A stretch of DNA of 5,396 nucleotides from positions 1 through 5,396 of the forward strand of contig JAIHVJ010000129.1 in NCBI GenBank assembly GCA_022720335.1. Direction: 5' to 3'. Shown here piece after piece: positions 1 through 3,319 of this stretch. Position numbers and translations under genes: made by a program. The notes under the pieces are model-generated. The model saw nothing but the letters and a program-made list of their open reading frames with translations, did no database searches and was not told where the DNA came from. Origin of the DNA: Collinsella sp. (lineage in GTDB: Bacteria > Actinomycetota > Coriobacteriia > Coriobacteriales > Coriobacteriaceae). The number at the start of each line of letters is the position of its first letter. Within the stretch, counting starts at the first letter, position 1.

Positions 1-242
1 ATCTGCTGGCCCTCGCCCGAAACCTTGGGCGCGTGGTCGATGGCATCTTGTGTGGAGCGTGCGAGCTGGGCCGGGTCGGCACCGATGCGCTCGATGATCA
101 CGGAGATATTGCGCTCGCCGGCACCAAGCAGGGCGGACAGCAGGTGAATCGGCTCCACCGCACCGGCCTGCGCGTCGGCAGCCGTGCTCATGGCGGTCTG
201 CAACGCCTCGCGCGACGTCATTGCTAGCTTATCGATTCTCAT
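1..242 (-). CDS. clpB: ATP-dependent chaperone ClpB, N-terminal part (gene continues past window start)
   Basis: The first 80 codons of ClpB, the cytoplasmic AAA+ disaggregase that works with DnaK to pull apart protein aggregates after stress. The reading frame runs from ATG at 242 to the window edge without a stop. The protein begins MRIDKLAMTSREALQ, and residues 30-40 read EPIHLLSALLG, matching the start and the EPxHLxSALL segment of the Clp N-terminal (substrate-binding) domain. PKVSG at about 72-76 matches the end of the first Clp-N repeat in ClpB proteins. The start is supported by GAGAGGTG five bases upstream. Both AAA+ modules and the middle coiled coil lie outside the window. ClpC is less likely because its N-terminus reads differently. 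It is transcribed away from the accessory region, behind a leader of its own. Confidence 0.93.
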   Translation of the reverse strand, partial: MRIDKLAMTSREALQTAMSTAADAQAGAVEPIHLLSALLGAGERNISVIIERIGADPAQLARSTQDAIDHAPKVSGEGQQ

Positions 243-247
243 GGAAT

Positions 248-255
248 CACCTCTC
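248..255 (-). promoter_or_regulatory. Ribosome binding site of clpB
   Basis: The minus strand reads GAGAGGTG, then five bases (ATTCC), then ATG at 242. This is a near-ideal Shine-Dalgarno site and fixes the clpB start, although another in-frame ATG lies at codon 8. Confidence 0.85.
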
Positions 256-263
256 TTGGGGCG

Positions 264-281
264 GCCGCCCTACGGGGCGGC
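264..281 (-). other. GC-rich hairpin in the clpB leader
   Basis: Perfect 7-bp arms, GCCGCCC (264-270) and GGGCGGC (275-281), enclose a 4-base loop. On the minus strand the hairpin ends nine bases before the clpB ribosome site, inside the probable 5' untranslated region. No T-run follows on that strand, so it is not a standard terminator. It could stabilise the mRNA or modulate initiation. On the plus strand the loop is c(TACG)g, a UNCG-type tetraloop, but no plus-strand gene leads into it. Confidence 0.6.
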
Positions 282-320
282 TTCACGTTGTTCGAGAAGT
301 ATTGTTGCCAGCTTTGCGCG

Positions 321-373
321 ATCTTATACATAAATCTAAGTCTCTATATATAAGATTTTCTGAGTGATTGAAA
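321..373 (-). promoter_or_regulatory. Probable clpB promoter with overlapping AT-rich dyad operator candidate
   Basis: On the minus strand, TTTCAA (368-373) and TATATA (345-350) are separated by 17 bases, a plausible -35/-10 pair that would start transcription near 338 and give a leader of about 95 nt. The -35 is weak. An imperfect palindrome, ATCTTATACATA (321-332) and TATATATAAGAT (345-356), has one mismatch in 12 bp and a 12-base spacer centred on the predicted start. That placement suits a repressor operator. It matches none of the usual heat-shock operators I looked for (HAIR, CIRCE, CtsR-type). An alternative -10 on the same strand is TATAAG (323-328). The pairing is visible; its function is inferred. 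Confidence 0.5.
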
Positions 374-420
374 GATAGGGGGCAGGTGCGCTCACCCGCT
401 ACGGCCTCGTCCCCTTACTA

Positions 421-475
421 TCTCAATCTGTAACATCTAGCGACTGTTTATGGCTCCAGATGTTATAGATTGAGA
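421..475. repeat. Family-1 palindrome, copy 1 (15-bp arms, 25-nt loop)
   Basis: Arms TCTCAATCTGTAACA (421-435) and TGTTATAGATTGAGA (461-475) pair except for one G-T wobble, around a 25-nt loop. The pairing extends three more bases inward (TCT/AGA), giving 18-bp arms. It is followed by a decayed version of the linker seen after the other copies (GAAAACACC, 482-490), but no second hairpin follows here. Together with the next copy it forms a tandem pair in the clpB upstream region. Confidence 0.8.
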
Positions 476-501
476 CGAACAGAAAACACCCGGATCAAAA
501 A

Positions 502-556
502 TCTAAATCTGTAACACCAGGCCCACTTTTAGCGGCCAAGATGTTACAGATCGAGA
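502..556. repeat. Family-1 palindrome, copy 2 (15-bp arms, 25-nt loop)
   Basis: Arms TCTAAATCTGTAACA (502-516) and TGTTACAGATCGAGA (542-556) pair with two mismatches, around a loop of exactly 25 nt that is unrelated to the loops of the other copies. A short inner stem GGCC/GGCC (520-523, 534-537) can also form. The linker CAGACCGAAA leads directly into the family-2 hairpin at 567. Palindrome, linker and hairpin together form the composite module downstream of the 610-1281 gene. Confidence 0.8.
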
Positions 557-566
557 CAGACCGAAA

Positions 567-601
567 ACCACCACAAAGAGGACAGGCACCTTTGTGGTGG
601 T
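567..601 (-). terminator. Family-2 hairpin, copy 1; probable terminator of the 610-1281 gene
   Basis: Perfect 12-bp arms ACCACCACAAAG (567-578) and CTTTGTGGTGGT (590-601) enclose AGGACAGGCAC. On the minus strand the hairpin begins eight bases after the stop codon of the upstream gene and its descending arm runs into TTTTCGG, so it can act as a rho-independent terminator. It is also one of four dispersed copies of a repeat, so termination may be a secondary role. The GGACAGGCACC core lies on the plus strand in this copy. Confidence 0.7.
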
Positions 602-609
602 CGCGGTCT

Positions 610-1281
610 CTACTCCTTCGCCGAACCCATACTTCCCGATTCGACGGTCCAGGGCATCTCATCCTCGAACAGCCATGTACGGGCAGACCCACTATCGCGT
701 GCAGTCTGCGGGTCAGGCAAGCAGGTCTGTTTATAGGCATCTTGGATACACTGACCCATAAAATCGTTGAGCTCGGTCTGGTCGCCCTCCATGACATAGG
801 CGACATCGCCGTCCATGATGTAGATGCCCGGACCCTCATTGCCCTCGTAGCCCGGATCGTACGAGACATCACATAACTTTGCGCCGTTTGCAGTGTCCAG
901 CTCGATAGAAGAGTGGCATCCGCCAACCATGTCGTTCGCTTTTGCCCGATAGGACGCATATCCGTACCAGCGCTTAAATGTTTTGCCCTTGAGTAGCTCG
1001 GACGCCCTATCGATCAGGCTTGTATCCGTGGTATAGCGCATGGCCCCAAGCTGAATACGCGGATAATTGCTAATACCCAGCACAGCCGGCTGCTCATCAA
1101 AATCAACGGTAATGGTCTCGGGCTTGTCGTCGCCGGTCAGAAGTTCGACAGATTGAGTCACAGGCTTGACCACCGGCTCCGTCACCGCAGCAGGTAGAAA
1201 TGCCATACCGACAGCGCCCGCGCCAACCACAGCGATCGCAAGCGCCAAAACAATCAATCCAATACGGGCAGGACTTCTCAC
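610..1281 (-). CDS. Membrane-anchored protein of unknown function (paralogue of the 2422-3087 product)
   Basis: A 223-residue protein I cannot assign to a named family. Residues 8-30 form one hydrophobic segment (signal anchor or uncleaved signal), followed by a flexible stretch to about 55 and a folded domain to about 210, probably outside the membrane. The domain is about half identical to the 2422-3087 product (some 79 of 149 positions in a hand alignment). Shared marks are LGIxNYP and LGAMRY near 68-83, FKRW at 102-105, VGG/IGG near 120, and LPDPQ, ARDSGSAR and WLFEDE at 188-208. Cys178 and Cys187 are shared; Cys122 and Cys137 are unique to this copy. The longest frame starts at GTG 1320, but GTG 1281 is preferred: GAGGTG (1289-1294) lies seven bases upstream, the promoter would start transcription near 1315, and the resulting length matches the paralogue. 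It is divergent from the 1516-2184 gene and followed by a terminator-like hairpin. Confidence 0.85.
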   Translation of the reverse strand: MRSPARIGLIVLALAIAVVGAGAVGMAFLPAAVTEPVVKPVTQSVELLTGDDKPETITVDFDEQPAVLGISNYPRIQLGAMRYTTDTSLIDRASELLKGKTFKRWYGYASYRAKANDMVGGCHSSIELDTANGAKLCDVSYDPGYEGNEGPGIYIMDGDVAYVMEGDQTELNDFMGQCIQDAYKQTCLPDPQTARDSGSARTWLFEDEMPWTVESGSMGSAKE

Positions 1282-1322
1282 AGCAAAGCACCTCACAATG
1301 CAAACCTTCGCCACCTGCACTA

Positions 1323-1351
1323 ATGATACCGCCAGCTAACACTATTACCAA
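1323..1351 (-). promoter_or_regulatory. Probable promoter of the 610-1281 gene
   Basis: On the minus strand, TTGGTA (1346-1351) and TATCAT (1323-1328) are separated by exactly 17 bases, matching four and five of the six consensus bases for a housekeeping sigma factor. Transcription would start near 1315, about 35 bases before the GTG at 1281 and downstream of the GTG at 1320, which argues against the longer start. Confidence 0.65.
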
Positions 1352-1370
1352 AAGAAGCCGCGCGCTCCTC

Positions 1371-1405
1371 ACCATCACAAAGGGGACAGGCACCTTTGTG
1401 GTGGT
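1371..1405. repeat. Family-2 hairpin, copy 2, in the divergent intergenic region
   Basis: Arms ACCATCACAAAG (1371-1382) and CTTTGTGGTGGT (1394-1405) pair with one mismatch around GGGACAGGCAC. The layout and core orientation match the copy at 567-601. It lies between two divergent genes, about 20 bases upstream of the -35 element of the minus-strand gene, where a terminator has no obvious job. It could insulate the two promoters or simply be an inserted repeat. TTTTCG follows on the plus strand. Confidence 0.75.
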
Positions 1406-1504
1406 TTTCGACGCTAACGGTCGACCATCTCGCGCCATGAGATTAAACTTAATTTGTTATCTGAATTTATCTATTTCTATCTATCCTCAACAGCTTTTTG
1501 TTTC

Positions 1505-1510
1505 GGGGAG
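1505..1510 (+). promoter_or_regulatory. Ribosome binding site of the 1516-2184 gene
   Basis: GGGGAG lies five bases before the ATG at 1516 and decides the start against an in-frame TTG at 1498, which lies upstream of this site. The A/T-rich stretch before it (about 1440-1490) probably holds the promoter, but I find no convincing -35/-10 pair. Confidence 0.75.
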
Positions 1511-1515
1511 ATCAT

Positions 1516-2184
1516 ATGAAGCCGTCTCATTCCACCGGTCGCAACGTCATCGCCATTCTCGCCGTACCCATCGTGATGCTCTTCCTTATCGTCATCACGC
1601 CCTTTTCCCTCGGTATCGCCTCGCCCTTCGATTTGTGCGGGATGGTCGACGCCGGCTCGCGTGCCACCTCGCTCTCCTTTATCTGCCGCGGCGTGTTTTA
1701 CGAAGATAGAATTCCCACCGGATTTTGGCAGTCAAAGTTGCCACTGCTCGGTCAGATCGACGGATGCTCCCCCCATTTCTGCCTTGAACCTCAGGCGCTA
1801 AACTATCTGATCGACGACCAGCCACTCGACTCCATCACCCTCGCCTACGACTACGCACCAAACACCGATGAGCGCCACATGAACCAAGTCCTCGACAAGC
1901 TACTCGAGCAGTGCGGGCTCACCGAGGAGGACGGTCGAACCATCTATAGCAACCAGAAATTAAAGCGAACAGAACTCCGCCGCATCGGAATAATCAACGG
2001 GCAAGGCGGGGCCGCCTACTGGCAGGCCTGGGCAATACGCGACAAGAGCGAATTCGGACACAGCACCTATATGGTCACCGTCTATACCAAGGATGGGATC
2101 AAAGAAAATGTTGACGATTTCGCATCATCCAAACTCGGCATCCCCAAAACAACCAAACCCGCCAGACTGGATGAAATCCTGTAG
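1516..2184 (+). CDS. Hypothetical protein with one N-terminal membrane segment
   Basis: A 222-residue protein that I do not recognise. Residues 11-35 are strongly hydrophobic after a short basic N-terminus (KPSHSTGRN), indicating a signal anchor with the rest outside the cytoplasm. The next section carries four cysteines (41, 57, 84, 89) and a fifth follows at 122, enough for two disulfides. The second half is mixed alpha/beta in look, with a helix-like stretch near 110-120 and an aromatic-rich stretch (AYWQAW) near 167-172. I see no similarity to its two neighbours apart from size and anchor. It stands alone on the plus strand, divergent from the 610-1281 gene and convergent with the 2422-3087 gene. 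A good ribosome site and coding over the full length support a real gene. Confidence 0.82.
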   Translation: MKPSHSTGRNVIAILAVPIVMLFLIVITPFSLGIASPFDLCGMVDAGSRATSLSFICRGVFYEDRIPTGFWQSKLPLLGQIDGCSPHFCLEPQALNYLIDDQPLDSITLAYDYAPNTDERHMNQVLDKLLEQCGLTEEDGRTIYSNQKLKRTELRRIGIINGQGGAAYWQAWAIRDKSEFGHSTYMVTVYTKDGIKENVDDFASSKLGIPKTTKPARLDEIL

Positions 2185-2239
2185 AGATGTTCATTAGAAT
2201 GCCGCACAACAAGTGCAGCAACTTTTTGGCTTGTGCCCC

Positions 2240-2274
2240 ATCACCACAAAGGTGCCTGTCCCCAATGTGGTGGT
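2240..2274. repeat. Family-2 hairpin, copy 3, between convergent genes
   Basis: Arms ATCACCACA (2240-2248) and TGTGGTGGT (2266-2274) pair with one wobble around a loop carrying GGTGCCTGTCCCC. Bases 2242-2275 are identical to 2377-2410, an exact 34-base direct repeat 135 bases apart. It lies 55 bases past the stop of the plus-strand gene and may terminate it. No T-run follows on the plus strand (TTCAG), so that role is uncertain. Confidence 0.75.
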
Positions 2275-2308
2275 TCAGATTGAGATGAAGCGACTGACGG
2301 CGGTCGTT

Positions 2309-2367
2309 TGTCTCGATCTGTAACAGTTACTCGGCAAATAAGGGTCTATCTGTTACAAATCGAGACA
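2309..2367. repeat. Family-1 palindrome, copy 3 (25-nt loop)
   Basis: Arms of 17 bp, TGTCTCGATCTGTAACA (2309-2325) and TGTTACAAATCGAGACA (2351-2367), have one mismatch. The shared 15-bp core arms are 2311-2325 and 2351-2365, so the loop is again exactly 25 nt. Beyond one further mismatch, three more outer pairs can form (2305-2307 with 2369-2371). The element is joined by a short linker to the family-2 hairpin at 2373, in the same order as at 502-601. Confidence 0.82.
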
Positions 2368-2372
2368 TACGA

Positions 2373-2411
2373 AAACCACCACAAAGGTGCCTGTCCCCAA
2401 TGTGGTGGTTT
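2373..2411 (-). terminator. Family-2 hairpin, copy 4; probable terminator of the 2422-3087 gene
   Basis: Arms AAACCACCACA (2373-2383) and TGTGGTGGTTT (2401-2411) pair perfectly around a loop carrying GGTGCCTGTCCCC. On the minus strand the hairpin begins ten bases after the stop codon and runs out into TTTTCG; on the plus strand it runs into TTTCGG, so it could terminate in both directions between the convergent genes. Its core is inverted relative to the copies at 567-601 and 1371-1405. Confidence 0.7.
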
Positions 2412-2421
2412 CGGCATGTTC

Positions 2422-3087
2422 TTAGCTTGACGATAGTTCGGGAACCTCGTCTTCGAAGAGCCAACTTCGCGCTGAACCGCTGTCCCGGGCGGCCTGCGGA
2501 TCGGGGAGGCATGTTTGGACGCGCGCTTCGCCCGTGCACCGGTCCAAAAAATCGATCACCGGCTTTTGGTCGCCTTCGAGTATGTAGGTGACACCGCCGT
2601 CCTGCAGATAAACGCCGTCACCACCGTCCGCTCGTGCAAAACCGGGGTTGTAATGGACGCCAACCAACTTCTTGCCATCGGATGAGAACAACTCCAAATC
2701 GGTATAGTAGCCGCCGATCATCTGGCCATTTTTTCGGTCATAGTCCGCCCGACCGTTCCAACGCTTGAACGATCGCCCATTCAGCAGCTGCATCGCCTGT
2801 TGGATCTTGGTTTGGTCTTTGGCATATCGCATGGCACCCAGCTCGATCATCGGATAGTTGCCGATACCCAAAATCGACGGAGTTTCTTTGATATCAAGCG
2901 TTTGCTCGTCGGGTTTTGCAGCATCCTCGACCAGCTGCAAGGGAACCGAGGCAACAACGTCGGCAACTTTTTTCGCATCTTCAACGCCGCTAGGGCCGGA
3001 GACAATCAGGGTCCCAAACAGCCAAACCCCCACACCGGCAACGGCAAAAGCCAACACCAACAACAGGGTAAACGAACGTCGTCTCAT
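2422..3087 (-). CDS. Membrane-anchored protein of unknown function (paralogue of the 610-1281 product)
   Basis: A 221-residue protein with a basic start (MRRRSF), one hydrophobic segment at about 6-29 and a C-terminal domain probably outside the membrane. It shares with the 610-1281 product LGIxNYP and LGAMRY (73-88), FKRW (107-110), IGG (124-126), YNPGF, EGDQ, and LPDPQ, ARDSGSAR and WLFEDE (194-214). Cys184 and Cys193 are the only cysteines and match the shared pair of the paralogue, a possible disulfide. The frame is open back to TTG 3132, but a perfect TATAAT at 3115-3120 would put that codon upstream of the transcript, so ATG 3087 is chosen; GGGGG lies five bases before it. The family is unknown to me. 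The matching architecture and 3' hairpins suggest that the two genes arose by an old duplication. Confidence 0.85.
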   Translation of the reverse strand: MRRRSFTLLLVLAFAVAGVGVWLFGTLIVSGPSGVEDAKKVADVVASVPLQLVEDAAKPDEQTLDIKETPSILGIGNYPMIELGAMRYAKDQTKIQQAMQLLNGRSFKRWNGRADYDRKNGQMIGGYYTDLELFSSDGKKLVGVHYNPGFARADGGDGVYLQDGGVTYILEGDQKPVIDFLDRCTGEARVQTCLPDPQAARDSGSARSWLFEDEVPELSSS

Positions 3088-3114
3088 GGCAACCCCCAAA
3101 ATACGGTCACCACC

Positions 3115-3120
3115 ATTATA
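3115..3120 (-). promoter_or_regulatory. Consensus -10 element of the 2422-3087 gene
   Basis: The minus strand reads TATAAT, 27 bases before the ATG at 3087, placing the start of transcription about 20 bases before the gene. No good -35 hexamer stands 16-18 bases further upstream; the spacer is T-rich. The position supports the shorter start codon. Confidence 0.6.
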
Positions 3121-3236
3121 AGAAAAATCCAAATAATGAGACCAGAGAACTACACTTTAACCGCCCCATCAAAGAGGCGGCCCCAACCCCGGTCCATTTT
3201 TAGCGTCCCACAAGACCCAACGAGAACGTCGCGGTA

Positions 3237-3308
3237 GCCCCGGACACACCTTTCCCTCGGGCGACCCTCGCGAAGCGCGTGAGCACGAGGGAAAGGTGTG
3301 TCCGGGGC
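3237..3308 (-). terminator. Long palindrome after the hydratase gene, possible terminator
   Basis: Perfect 23-bp arms at 3237-3259 and 3286-3308 (left arm begins GCCCCGGACACACC and ends CCCTCG) enclose a 26-base loop that can form its own small stem (CTCGCG with CGCGTGAG, one bulged base). It starts 11 bases after the hydratase stop codon on the minus strand. No T-run follows on that strand (TACCGCGACG), so intrinsic termination is doubtful; a 3' mRNA-stabilising stem or a repeat element is equally possible. A weaker hairpin, CCGCC/GGCGG (3161-3180), lies further downstream. Confidence 0.6.
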
Positions 3309-3319
3309 GTACAGCAGAG

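Noticed and set aside
33..227. Plus-strand 64-codon open frame at the window start
   Set aside because: It is antisense to the clpB N-terminal domain, whose minus-strand frame matches the known protein closely.
243..420. HAIR (HspR), CIRCE (HrcA) or CtsR operator upstream of clpB
   Set aside because: I looked for these dyads on both strands and found none; only the unrelated AT-rich palindrome at 321-356 is present.
374..422. GATAG and CTATC with GGGG and CCCC as a further hairpin
   Set aside because: The arms need a three-base bulge and a long loop; too weak to list, though it may be a decayed repeat.
421..601. CRISPR-like array, since short repeats alternate with unique 25-nt stretches
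   Set aside because: The repeats are opposing arms of palindromes and not direct repeats, copies are few and dispersed, and no cas gene is present.
495..959. Minus-strand open frame overlapping the 3' part of the 610-1281 gene
   Set aside because: It is a shadow in another frame, runs through the hairpin repeats and has no ribosome site; the paralogue alignment supports the 610-1281 frame.
1282..1320. Longer N-terminus of the 610-1281 gene from GTG 1320
   Set aside because: It would begin upstream of the predicted transcription start and of the GAGGTG ribosome site, and would make the protein longer than its paralogue.
1200..1709. Plus-strand 169-codon open frame across the divergent region
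   Set aside because: It spans the promoter and start region of the minus-strand gene, a hairpin repeat and the start of the 1516-2184 gene in a different frame; the translation has no coherent protein features.
3088..3132. Longer N-terminus of the 2422-3087 gene from TTG 3132
   Set aside because: A perfect TATAAT lies inside this stretch, so the codon would not be transcribed; the ATG at 3087 gives a basic residue run followed by the membrane segment.
2800..3237. Plus-strand open frames opposite the 2422-3087 gene
   Set aside because: They are antisense shadows with low-complexity translations; the minus-strand frame has a conserved paralogue, a membrane segment and a promoter.
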